Assembly: GCF_019925205.1 (NCBI RefSeq)
Contig: NC_083562.1
Coordinates: 21,018,001-21,082,000 of the forward strand
Length of the DNA: 64,000 nucleotides
Direction of reading: 5' to 3'
Origin: Metopolophium dirhodum
Taxonomy: Eukaryota; Arthropoda; Insecta; Hemiptera; Aphididae
The notes beneath the pieces are model-generated. The model had not been told where the DNA came from. It made no database searches and worked only from the letters and a program-made list of their open reading frames with translations. Made by a program: the position numbers and the translations under genes. Shown one piece after another: positions 26,412 through 38,500 of this stretch (position 1 is the stretch's first letter; each line of letters begins with the position of its first letter).

Positions 26412-28190
26412 ATCTGGTATCTACTAATGAAAAACATGTTTTAATTTATGTGTGTTTAGATGTATATAATGTATATATTATGTATTATGTGTAGTAGTAA
26501 TTTTATTTTTGTATAATATAAAATATTATATTTTTAATATAATAATGTTTCTGTATATTTAGTAAAATAATAGTTTAGACGCCAAAATTGCATAGTACGT
26601 AAAATAGATTTTCATTTTAAAACTAACTGTTCAATAAAAAAAAAAAATTGTAATAAACTCATTATTAAATAATAAATATGCATTATAAATAGTAGGATTG
26701 TGTTTTTATGTTATATTATTTTAAAATGTCATAAATGATCTATAAATCATTTTTTTGTACAATAAGCATATTTTTTATTACCCCTTCTTATTTATGGTAA
26801 GATTATGCGTCCCCTTTAATTTAAGTCTACAAAGTCCGGGGGGACGCTATTAAATTTTAGTAATTTATTAAATGGCTCATGCACACACACACACATCGAT
26901 TAATCACCGAATTTAAACGTATTTTATTTCACGCCAATAATCTCCACGTTTCTGATGATAAGGACGCGTGCGATAAGTGAATTATTAAATGATAAATTAT
27001 AGTGACTAATATTGTAGTGGTGTCTAGTTAAAGATACACGGTCGCTCGTATAGATAGCCTGGTAACACGTATTATACGGGCTGTACGTAGAAACACAAAC
27101 GCCGGAACGCGGCAATACCGGTCAGCGAGACACACAATAAGGCCTTTAATATAACATAATCATAAATCATAATTCATAATACTATTGATATTTAAATATT
27201 TAATGCTCTAATATAATATTAGAGCATTAATCAATAATTGATGTGATATTGAGAATGGCTGTGATAGTGTGATAATGATGAACGATGCATAGTACCTAAT
27301 GAGTAATGACTAATAAATAATATTATATAGTTACTTATAGTTGGTAAGTTTTCGATTTTTGTTTTTGGTGGTACCTATGGTGTACTTTTTTGTTTTAAAA
27401 GGGGTTTCTTTAAAAAGTTTGATTAGATATAGACTTTGGAAGAGCTCGGGAACGCTCCTCAATTTTTGGTGACTTAAGTCCCTCAACATTTTTCCCACTT
27501 TAACCACTGCTTATAAGCATCAAGTATCAATACGTAATTTGTATCGTGCTGGTCCTATTATATTTTTTTAATATTTAAAACTAGATAGTGCTAAAATAAA
27601 AATGTATTCAGTTTACTAATGATTCAATTATTTATCTATAAAATCATTAGGCTAAGGTAAAACACATTTAAAAAAAAATGTTTTGTACTTAAATTCTTTT
27701 TTTCCAAGTATTCAGATACATATTTTAAATACTTTTAAAAATAAGTACCTACCTATCTGTGTCTTGAAACGATACCTACTTTTTAAAAGTATCTTTTACA
27801 GTGCTAGTTATAAGAAGTCCAGTTGTCACTCGTAGTATTCGGTATTGGGAGGTTGTTAGTAACAACTTAGGTGATTTGTGCTCATGCACTGAATTAAGGA
27901 ATGACACGGACAATGGACTTGCTGACGAGTGTTAGGCGGCTTTATCAAAAGGTTATCGTGAGCCTGGGAACTAGATTATTTTTTGACGGCAGAGGCTCTT
28001 TTTTACCCTTCCTTTTCTCTGGCGGCATATAATAAAGTCAGGGTTTCATCGATTCAGTCGGATCTTTTTATACTTGGGGATAAAGCTTTATCGATTCCGC
28101 CAGTGTAGGTAGTCTAAAAATATATAAATAATATCAAAAATATAAATATTATATGAAATACCTGTATACAAATGTTATCGCTAATTGATG
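26412..28190. other. intergenic DNA, no gene recognised
   Basis: The 3' UTR of the SIAH-like gene extends to about 26,660. A moderately GC-richer patch lies at 26,930-27,120, a CA run at 26,880-26,895, and a perfect palindrome AATGCTCTAATAT/ATATTAGAGCATT at about 27,200-27,230. The GC-richer stretch 27,820-28,110 is distinctive but matches nothing I can name. Confidence 0.4.
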
Positions 28191-28287
28191 ATAATCCATC
28201 TTGTATAGGTACGCGTAATGATGCGAATAACGGCTAATTTCAAAATCGTAGCTGGAGAATGAGAAAATGACTTAGTTATTTATCAAA

Positions 28288-28595
28288 ATGAAACATTTTT
28301 TAAAACAAACTGTGAAATATTTAAGTATACATCGAGAACGTAGAAAATGCATACCTTCACTTCCAAAAAATCCTATTGAAGTGATTGAAACTATGAATAA
28401 TCGTGAAATAAGAACTGTTGAAGGTGAGTCATTTTTAATACATACAGATTTGGTGAACAATATGATGTGTTTTTCTACAGTCTACAGACAGTACCTAATC
28501 TGAAGGCTCTAAGCTCGTTTAATATAATATTTGTTAATGGTACATTTTCTTCATATCCTATGTTTTTTATCAACTTTTTACAATCCATGTAAATA
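28288..28595 (+). pseudogene. MULE-type transposase relic
   Basis: The first frame (28288-28480) carries RERRKCIPSLPKNPIEVIET and EGESFLIHTDLVNNMMCFST. After a one-base frame change near 28,480 it continues with LKALSSFNIIFVNGTFSSYP and FFINFLQ to a stop at about 28,598. This pattern (basic start, PPLP-like segment, then FVDGTFKYCPKFF) is that of Mutator-like transposases common in arthropods. The Asp of the DGTF motif, the first catalytic residue, is Asn here. With the frameshift and missing C-terminus, this is a dead fragment of roughly 100 codons. Confidence 0.65.
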
Positions 28596-28601
28596 TACGA
28601 A

Positions 28602-29075
28602 CGTCTCTCCAGCACCACCCATTCAAAAATTTTACAATTTTTTTTTACAGGAAATTAGCATGTAATTAGCATGAATTTGCATGACTATCGCCAAAGTTTG
28701 CATGACAAAGTATACAACTCTATGACAAAAAATGATGTGCGGTGCTGGAGAGACGTATCACCAGCACCACCCAACGTGAAAAATTAAAAATAATAACAAA
28801 CTCGATATACCAAAATGTAGCACGTGATTAGCACGAATTTGCACGATATACCCGGAAATTCGCACGTGTCTGGTTCGCGAACAAACCACGTTCGACTATT
28901 TCGTGCGTCTCGCCAGCACCGCCCAAAATGGAAATTTTGCGAAAATCAAAAAACTGTTTATGCCAATATTTAGCACGTCATTAGCACGAATTTGCACGAT
29001 ATACCCCGAAATTCGCACGTGTCTGGTTCGCGAACAAACCCCGATCGCCTATTTTGCGCGTCTCGCCAGCAGCCC
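28602..29075. repeat. 152-bp tandem repeat, three units
   Basis: Starts of the motif CGT(C/A)TC(T/G)CCAGCACC(A/G)CCC fall at 28602, 28754, 28906 and 29059, a period of 152-153 bp. Later units share TAGCACG, ATTAGCACGAATTTGCACGA and GTCTGGTTCGCGAACAAACC almost exactly. The first unit is diverged (GCATG replaces GCACG) and ends in an inverted copy, GGTGCTGGAGAGACG. GC content is well above the surroundings. Confidence 0.8.
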
Positions 29076-29859
29076 CGTAAATCTAAAAATTGTTATAACG
29101 AAATTCAGTGCACTATATGCATATCGTGGCATACGAATTTTCGGGCGAATGTAAGTTCCCACACAAGAAAAAAATCACATAATTATAATACCTACACATT
29201 GATAATTAAATAATTATATGTTCAATGTCGGTTATAAAATCTAATATAAATCGCATAGGTAGGTAGTTAATGTATTTTCACAAAGAAATATTAAATTATA
29301 ATTATAAAATCTAACATAGGTACTATCCAGTACTCACCTTTTTTTTACTGTGTAGGAATTTTGACATCTCATTTTTTTTGACTTAAAAATAAATATTTTA
29401 AAATAAAAAAATAATAATTAATTGAGTTTAAAAGGCAATAGAAATCTATATTTGTTTTATATAATAGTATAATATATTATACCGGGTGATTCTTTTATCA
29501 TTGAACACTTATTATTTCAAAAAGTATAAATGTTTTTGAAAATATTTTTTTACATAGTTTCAAGTTGTTAATAAACCAATGTTTTTATTAAAAAATTATA
29601 TTTTTAAATATTTTTTATCCTTATAATTTTTAAGGTTTTTACTTTTTTGAATGACAACATAAAGATTTCATTACATATTCCAAAGCAGAATATTTTTCTA
29701 AGTCTTGATTCATAAAAATTGAATTTAGAACGAGTATTTTATGAGTTATAAGTATAGACAAGCGGAGTAGTGGATAAACATTTTGTGGGGTAACCCCGCG
29801 TACCACTTCACTCCACCATCTAAACTTTTTTATTTATTAAATTTTCATTTTCCATTATT

Positions 29860-30110
29860 TTTTAGTTTTATTTCTAGAAATGTCAATAAAATTTTATTTG
29901 TTGGTTAAAAAAGCTTGAAAATGTAATAGAAGGCTCCTAGTATATTGTTTCAAAGGTAGATGAAAAATATTAAAAATATTTAGTCACAGTTTTTTTTTTA
30001 TAAGCATTTAAAGTTCAAAAATCACGGAAGTTAGCAAATTATTTTGAGTTGAGAATTCGTAAAAATTTTTCTTTTTAAATCTAAGATTTTAATTTTGGTA
30101 ATAATACAAA
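29860..30110 (+). repeat. fragment of the long-TIR element interior
   Basis: The stretch TCAATAAAATTTTATTTGTT...GAAGGCTCCTAG...AGCATTTAAAGTTC matches the interior of the element at 9563-10787 (about 9800-10030) in the same orientation. No ends are present. A reversed piece of the same family lies at about 35,160-35,470. Confidence 0.65.
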
Positions 30111-30959
30111 ACTGTGTACAAAGTTAAATTCGAGTTGCACCAAGTTTATATTTTTAAATTAAAGGTTTTCGAAACGTAATTTCTGGTTAAGAAAATTTTG
30201 AAATAAAGTTCCCCATTTGATATTTTAATTAATTTAACTTTAGTTTTACTCAGACGCATCCACGTTGAATCAAAATCAACATATAATTTTGCTTTATTAT
30301 CCCAATTTAATAAGTTTTCGGCCTCTTCTCAGGCAGCTGAAGCTGGTATTGAATCATAAAATACCTCCATTGGTATAGGCACCTATTGTATAAGTACAGG
30401 TATGAAGTATTTTATTCCCCACTCATTACACTTCTGCAGTATTATATTTAAGTATTTATTAGAACTTTACACAGAGTTTTTCAAACGTTTAATAGAAATT
30501 TCGTAAACAATCTTATTAAATTTTATTTTTTAAAATTGGTTACACTTGGAGGTTGGAATTTTTTTAAATAGATAACAATATATTGTCAAGTTATTTTAAT
30601 GTAGTACCTATACAATTTGAATTCAGTTAATCAAAATGTTTTATTTGTACATTTTATGGTATACAAATGCTTTGATAATTTATTTTATTATACTGTATAA
30701 ATCAGAAGCTCACACAATACAACTGTATTTTGATTGACTGCTTTTGACTTTTTGATAGTGTCATCAAATAATTCCCAATTGTTAGGCCCTCTTTTACAGT
30801 ACGCTACATAGTGACCAACAGATGTGCGCAATCTACTTAGCCCTTTAGGATTATGTTATTTAGGATTATATTAATACCTACGTTTCTACTCATAAATTAT
30901 ACTATGTATAATTTATTATTTTACTTATTTTATTTAAAATAGTATAATGGCTTTTGGGT

Positions 30960-31600
30960 TTACTACAGCGCCAACACCTCTCTTCAATTTTTTTTTTTAG
31001 TACTGTAACTCTAGTTGAATAATTTGTATTGACTTGAAAATTGATAATTTGGTGCCCCATGAATAATCATTCTTTAATGAACTAAATATTTTGAATAGTT
31101 TTTTCTGTTTAAGTTTCGGGGCATTTTAGTTTGAACTTCGTAATGTGTGTTTCTACTGTCAAATTTTTTCCAAACTTTTATTTTTGTTTTCTAAAATCAA
31201 TTTGCCTGCGGGCGCCAACACCTCCCTTCAATTTTTTTTTTATGATTTTAACTCTAGCCAAATTTTTTAAACATTAACAATCTGGTACCCTTTGAATAAT
31301 TCTTTAATGAACTAAATATTTTGAATAGTTTTTTCTGTTTAACATTTTGGAGATTTTAGTTTGATGTTTGTAATGTGTATTCCAACAATATAATTTATAT
31401 AAATTTTTTTTTGTATTCTAAAATGCATTTGCCGGCGGGCGCCAACACCTTCCTTCAATTTTTTTTTATAATTTTAACTCTAGCCGAATTTTTTAAACAT
31501 TTTTAGTACTGTAATCATTCTTTAATGAACTAAATATTTTGAATAGTTTTTTCTGTTTAAGTTTCGGGACATTTTAGTTTGAACTTCGTAATAATTTCCA
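30960..31600. repeat. satellite block, about three units (same family as 49-55 kb)
   Basis: The marker GCGCCAACACCTCYCTTCAAT recurs at about 30,969, 31,208 and 31,439. Each is followed by a T-run, an ACTCTAG(T/C) segment, TTTAATGAACTAAATATTTT and TTTCTGTTTAAG. The units are the same family as the large array about 18 kb downstream. No coding content. Confidence 0.85.
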
Positions 31601-32150
31601 AATTTTATAGAATTGAGGAAAATTTGAAAAACCGGTACTGGTTCCGTTAAGGTATAAATAAATTAATCCAACTGTGATATTTAAATTAATGTTAATGATA
31701 TATTTAAGGTATTAGTGTTTTAAAACAGTCAGTACTCATCACTTTAGTCACAATGTGGTAAATCCTAGTTTTTGCACTTTTCGGAACGTTATTGACTTAG
31801 TGACAAAATAGTGATAAAAGTTGAAAGTAAGCAGTACTAAGCAGTTTTAATAAGCAAAGTTAATAACTTGAATCATAATATGATGTTTCAGATCAAAATT
31901 ATATTTTAATACTACATTAAAAACCGAACAGGAATTTAACAAGTAATAACTAATAACGAGTAAGTATATATAATCATTTTTGTTTTTGTATTTTCACAAT
32001 TCCACATTTATTTGTTCTTATACAGCGTTAGAAATTTTTTCAGAAATTATTTTTTTAATATTTTGGGAATTTTTTTCTGATTGCCTGGTAGATATCTTTA
32101 ATGTTCTATTGTCAATCAAGGATGAAAAAAATATATATAAATTTCATTAG

Positions 32151-34174
32151 GTAGAAAATGAGTATGGAAGTTTTTATGCCTTCGATTCTGGGTATAAATT
32201 ATGGATACGTGATTTATTTAGGAGTTATATAGAAAATAAGGCTGTGCTTTTTACAATTGATGGATGTGGTCAGTCATACTTTGACTGTGGCGTTATTCCA
32301 GAAGTATACGCAACTGTAGATTTTGGAATTTCATCAAACGGTTAGTATTACAAAAAGTCAAAGTAGATTATTTGGTGTGTGAAAAAATTTAAAAATATCA
32401 TCAAAACACTGAAAGACGTGCCAATTTATAAAATTGAATTAATAAATATTAAATTTATTGCAGATTTGAATTATAGTATATTTTTATATGTTTGTTTTAG
32501 CTTCCCAATGTTTTGACTTCATGAGAAAGGTTCAAAAAGGAGGTCCACTAGTGAACTCAGAGTTCTATCCCGGTTGGTTAACTCATTGGCAAGAATCAGT
32601 ATCTATAGTCAACCCCATCGATGTTGTAAAACAAATGAAAGTATAATGTTGGCAATGAATGCTTCGTTTAGCTTTTATATGTTTCACGGAGGTACAAATT
32701 TTGGATTCACATCGGGAGCGAATACAAATGACACCAAAGAAAGTATTGGATACTTACCACAGTTGACCTCATACGATTATAATGCTCCATTGGATGAAGC
32801 TGTAGACCCTACAGAAAAGTATTTCAAAATTAAACAGACACTTGAAGAAGCCGTGAGTTTTAATAACAGTTAACTATCCAATATACATATACAGTTTATT
32901 AATTAATTATTTTTAAGAAATATATGCTGTGACAAACGAGATATCACCAAATTCCGCACCCAAAGGTGCCTATGGAAAATTCTATTTAAGACCTTTGGTT
33001 AGCATATTTGAAAAGGTTGCTCAACGTATTAAACCAGTGATCAGTGATGTTCCTTTACCGTTTGAGGACTTAGATATTAACACTGGTTTTGTAATGTATG
33101 AAACAACATTAACAGATGATCAAAAAAATGTTGAAAATCTAGTAAACCTAACTGTGAACACGGTTAGAGATCGAGCAATCATTTACCTGGATCAAGTAGA
33201 GTTACATTGCAGTTATAGTTTTAGAAACATGAGTGTTCAAATTTTTTTTTAGGTACAGTGGGTACTATGAATCGGTTGAAAGCTAATACTACAATAAGCT
33301 TAAACATTAACCGTACTGTTCAAAACCTAAGCATTTTAATTGAGAATCAGGGAAGGATGAATTTTGGAGACTTAATTGAAGATAGGAAGGTAATAATAGC
33401 TGACTATAAATTATTTTATTCATGGTCTGAGACTGAAATAGTATAATTTATAATAGTATACTATAGTATTATAGTATAATATAATGCTTACCAGTTATCA
33501 TAGAAGTTAATATTTGATAAATTGTGTACAGACTGGCGAGTGGTTACATTACCTTTTTAGAAACAAAAGTGGTAATATTTACAATCACTAAATTAGATTG
33601 TATTATATTTATTTTAACTACCAACTGAGTATAAAATATTGTATGTAAAATAATACTAATTATATTTTCTAGGGAATTTTTGATCAAGTGATTCTCGGAA
33701 ATAAAATATTAAGCCCTTGGAAAATGACTGCATATTCTTTGAATGGTACATCATGGATTTCTTCAATCAAATCAGTTGAAAACGTCAACAGTGTTAAATT
33801 ACCAGCATTTTATAAAACACAGTTTACATTAACAGTTAACTATACAAAATGTTTAGACACTTATTTGGACACTTCAGGCTGGACAAAGGTGTGTTCTTAC
33901 AAGTTAATACTGTTAAGTCGACTTTTATCCACATATTTACAATTTAAAAAATAATATTCGATATTTACAGGGTGTAGTGTTTTTAAGCAATGTAAACCTT
34001 GGTCGGTATTGGCCACTTGGTGGACCTCAAGTTACACTTTATGTGCCAGCTCCTTTTTTAAAACCATCACCTTATGCCAATACACTAGTGATATTAGAAC
34101 TTGAAGGTACATCTCAAGATTTGTCCGTGAAATTTGTGGATAAACCTGTTCTTGATGGTCCTATAATGACATAG
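32151..34174 (+). pseudogene. GH35 beta-galactosidase (GLB1-like), 5'-truncated and frameshifted
   Basis: Exon-like blocks 32151-32340, 32501-32852, 32918-33195, 33253-33389, 33673-33888 and 33971-34174 encode the C-terminal two thirds of a family 35 lysosomal-type beta-galactosidase. The acid/base Glu region (VENEYGSF) and the nucleophile region (VNSEFYPGWLTHW) are both present, then FYMFHGGTNFGFTSGAN, and the last block has LGRYWPLGGPQVTLYVPAPF. The first roughly 180 residues, including any signal peptide, are absent although an acceptor AG precedes 32151. One clear frame change lies near 32,640, just after VVKQMK. The joins at 32852/32918 and 33195/33253 also do not keep phase with the best splice sites. 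The last three blocks join cleanly. The best reading is a recently decayed duplicate. A working gene with assembly errors is the alternative. Confidence 0.8.
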
Positions 34175-34554
34175 ATAAAATGTATGTTATATAATTGATT
34201 AAGAAAAATATATTAAAATTATTAAATGTTTGATTTATTTTATTTTTATCATATAATAATTATCGTGATTTTAAACTCTGTGTGTCATTCTATAAAACCA
34301 TTCATTGACAAGCAATAATTCACAGTTCATAACATCAACTAGATAGGGCCCAGCTAGGATACCTACATAATTCATATATTGTGTATAGCAATGCAATCTA
34401 GGTATCTTGCGACGGAAGTGAGTGGATGCCACAGTATGGTCTTTGCGTTAGAAGCTTCAAATTGAGTACCTAGGTATTTTGTTGTTTTTTAAATTTTTAT
34501 TTACATAATTTTTTCTAGTGATTCCATCACCACATACCAGATGACGATACGTCA

Positions 34555-34610
34555 TCCAGTAAAAAGATTGTCCGTGGCAATAAATATATAATTCAAGTTT
34601 AAAAAGTACT
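34555..34610 (-). repeat. reverse copy of the 35-41 kb repeated motif
   Basis: GATTGTCCGTGGCAATAAAT followed by ATAATTCAAGTTTAAAAAGTA is the complement of the motif at about 36,185-36,235. It shows that the repeated locus also has a copy in the other orientation. Confidence 0.6.
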
Positions 34611-35589
34611 CTGAACTGAAACTTGAAAGTATTTATTTTATGAAAATAACCTGAACGCACTCAAATGTGCGAGTTCGTGGTATAAACTTATATTTTAATA
34701 TTATATATTCCTACTGCTTAACAAACTGTCCGTCTATTGTTGGCTCATTTTATTTTTTTGTTCACCGAAATTATCAAAGAATTGTTAATCGTTCCCGACT
34801 AATGTCGATAATTATTGGCGATTATCATAAATGATACAAAATATATTAGGTATATTATGATAAATCCATTAAACTTATATAATACTCAGTACCTATATGG
34901 TCAATTGATAAATTGTGTGTTCTTTTACAGAAATCTTTGTGATCTGCAACGTATGAATAGATACGGTTAAGTTGAATTATTATTATTTGTTTATTGTCAT
35001 ATTTGTATATAATAATATATTTTAGTCGTTTCAATTACCCACGAATAATATTTTTAAAATAGGTATAGCACGAACTACAATCGTTCTTCTTTGTTTAAAT
35101 ATCTGATTTCGTCCAATTTGATTATAAAAATATAAAATAACTAGGTATAAGAAAAACTGTGTTTTTTCAAAAAAAATTTTTTAGATTTTTTGGTTACAGA
35201 ATAATCTATTTACGTGGAACTTCAAACCTTAGCTACATAAGTTGAAATATCATTTTTCAATTTTAAAGTTCATAAATTGTGCCTATTTATTTTAAAAAAT
35301 TTCACCTGTTATTGTAACAATATATCAGGAGCCTTTTATTAAATGTTCATGCTTTTTGACCCCACTACTAAAACTTTATTGACATTTATAGAAAATAAAA
35401 CTAAAAAAAATGGAAACTGAAAATGCCCGCAAACAGCCAAAACAAGTCAAAATATTTTGGTGGTGTATAGAAAATGCTATTATAAACAATCAGGGGAAAT
35501 TGCATGTACCTTAGCTATCTACGATCATTTGACTTAAAGTTACACCAAAAACTAAAATTGATTTTGTTAAAACGTGATATTATTGGTAT

Positions 35590-38500
35590 AGGTTAAATTT
35601 CTATTTTATAATAGATCAATAGCCAATAGATTACCTATAAATCACATTTTTTTATTTAAATCCCGGTAGTCATTTGGCATGCAAACTATAACTGAAATAG
35701 ATAACCAGAATAGGTACATTGCTGATCACAAAGTACTTTCTGTAAAAGTACATACGATTTAATATTTATCAATAGACTGTATAGATACTTAGTATAATAT
35801 AAAGTTCTATGGATTTATCATAGTAAATAATATATTTTATAATATCTATGGCAATCGTCAATTGTCGACATTCGTCGGCGACGATAAACAATTTTAATAA
35901 TTTCAGTGAACAAATAAGTAATAAGCCATCGATATAGACCGAGTCCGACAGTTATGAGCCGTATACATTATAATGTAAGTTCTAACACAAACTCACACAT
36001 TTCGTTATGATCAGGTATTCAGGTTATTTTCATAAAATATTTTGATACTATCAAGTTTCAGTTCAGAACGAGATGAAGATGGATAAAGATAGTTTCTTCG
36101 GCGACGGCGGCACTCTAGCTAGGTTTCACCGGAAGAGTCGATGGTTACGCGTAAGTTTGTTTTCATATTATTACTATTTTACATTTACTTTTTAGGCTTA
36201 AATTAAATATTTATTGCCACGGACAATCTGTTAACTGGGTTACGTAGAAGCATTTATAAGTTTAATCCCAAAAGCGCAATGTATAAAATACGCGAGAACG
36301 TCTTCGTTATAGGTTAGTTAAGTTTAATACGCAACTTTTTGCATGTTATACTATACGCCGGGTATCACTTTAGGTTTGCGCGATATATTTAAAACAATAT
36401 AATATAATTAATCTTTATATTTTATATTTTTATATACATAAATACATTATACACCCCATATATTTTATTAGCATACTTACAGCTTTTTTAGTGTAGTTTA
36501 TACCCTATAGATGGCTATAGATATAGGTATTAAATGTCTTGCAATTATATATTTTACTATAATTATTAATTTCATTATAATATAATATAACAATACACAA
36601 ATAATTTTTTCGAAAAATATATGTAACATGTATAGCTCATACAATTATGAATTTATAGTTAATAGAAATGCGGATGTTTTACTTCATAGATATTTTTTTA
36701 TTGAAATCGTGTAAATAATTTGATTAAACAATCAGGTAGGTAACCTAACCTACTCATCACTAGTATACATTTTTTATATTACGTATAAAATCACCAACAC
36801 AAGGTGCAGACTGCATTTAAAAAATTAAAAACATAAAATAAAATATAAAATAATGTTGTAGTAGAAGCTGGAAACTTTAGTTTATTCTAATTTATAATCC
36901 AATTAATGTAACCGAGAATGTAACTATTAAATTCATAATTGAATTAAGAGATCACTTTGGGATAAATGCCAAACGTATAAATGTAAATTAAATTAAAAAT
37001 AATTAAAAAACATTTTGTGAAAGGAACAAGATTACTGCTAATATTTAAGTTTTAATTATTATTAACAAATAAATACAAATAATTTAAAAATTTAAAAAAA
37101 ATAAAGAACACATCATTATAAAATTAATACAGTCATCGATCCGCTCAGAATCTAAAATTATATACTTAGAGTTTCAGAAATCTAGTTGGTATTATGGTAT
37201 TTGATGAATTTACTGTATACGTTTGGCTTTATGTTAACTCTAAAATCCAGTAATCACATTTTTATTTAATAATTCATAAAATACAATATACTCTTATAAA
37301 AAAATTCTTGTGCTTCTGATATCTATTCACCACCTTAATCAATAATTAAATTGATAAACTAAAATAATAATTTAAATAATACTTATATCATATTATTATA
37401 ATTCAAATTCAAAATTATAAACTATTTTGGTTTTATTGTCATATCAAATTTCAATAGACGAATTGGTCCTTAACACGGAACTCTTTGATATAAAAAGTTG
37501 CATTATATTATATCCGTGGATTCATCATATTGACGTACCTAGTATAATATCTATATCATTTATTTATTTATCTATGGCAAATCTCAAAGTCGTTGCAGAA
37601 GACACAGTCGATTAAAAATTCTAAAATTTCAATAAGCAACGAAAATTTGAGCAAAAAACTTACTGCGTTTCGTATAATTTTATTTTTCATAAATTACAAT
37701 ATTCTAAGTTCTGTAATCTGGGGCGTTTCCTCATGGGTGTCACAGTTCACACACGTCACGGATTCCGCCGAAAGAGTTGATAATTAAAGTAAGTTTGTTT
37801 TTATATTCTTTTGGGGCTTAAATTTACTTTTAAGACTTAAAATAAATATTTAATGTCACGAAAAATGTGCTATCCAAGTGTTGTATGCGCATATTTTAGT
37901 TAGAAATGTATAAAATACGCGAGATATAAACGTCGTCGTCGTTTTTCCAGTCCCTGTTCGTAGAATAATTATAATTAATAGGAGCTTACCTATATAAGGT
38001 ACTTAATATATATATGTTTTGGTTTAATTTATAGAAATATATGTTATAGCTTATAACTGATAATAGTCATAAGATACAATTTTAATTAATAACTGGTAAT
38101 TTTTTTTCCAAATACAACGTTATAAGTTATAGGTAACTATTAATTTAGTGTCACATACTTAACTTCTATTGTTCACCTAATATCTATATTCTATATCATA
38201 GGGATTATGGACGTATACATTTATTGGTATAGTATTAAATAAATTAATGAAATAGAACAAACACACCTACTATAATTATTAGTAATAATAATATATCCAT
38301 GGATAAATTATTAAAATACAAAACGAACAAACGAAAAACGATTCTGAGCAAAGACATCGTTAACTAATAAATAATATTGAGATTAAAGTAATTTATTTTA
38401 TTATTAGGCATTAGTATATACAATATAGTAGGATAAAGTCATTTTTGCCTAAAAAATTACATTTGAAAGTGTCATCGTGTATATATATTATAATAATATT

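Noticed and set aside
36061..36151. First exon of a named gene (open 26 codons before GTAAGT)
   Set aside because: No downstream exon keeps frame convincingly and the sister copies lack the ATG frame, so it is kept only as part of the repeated locus.
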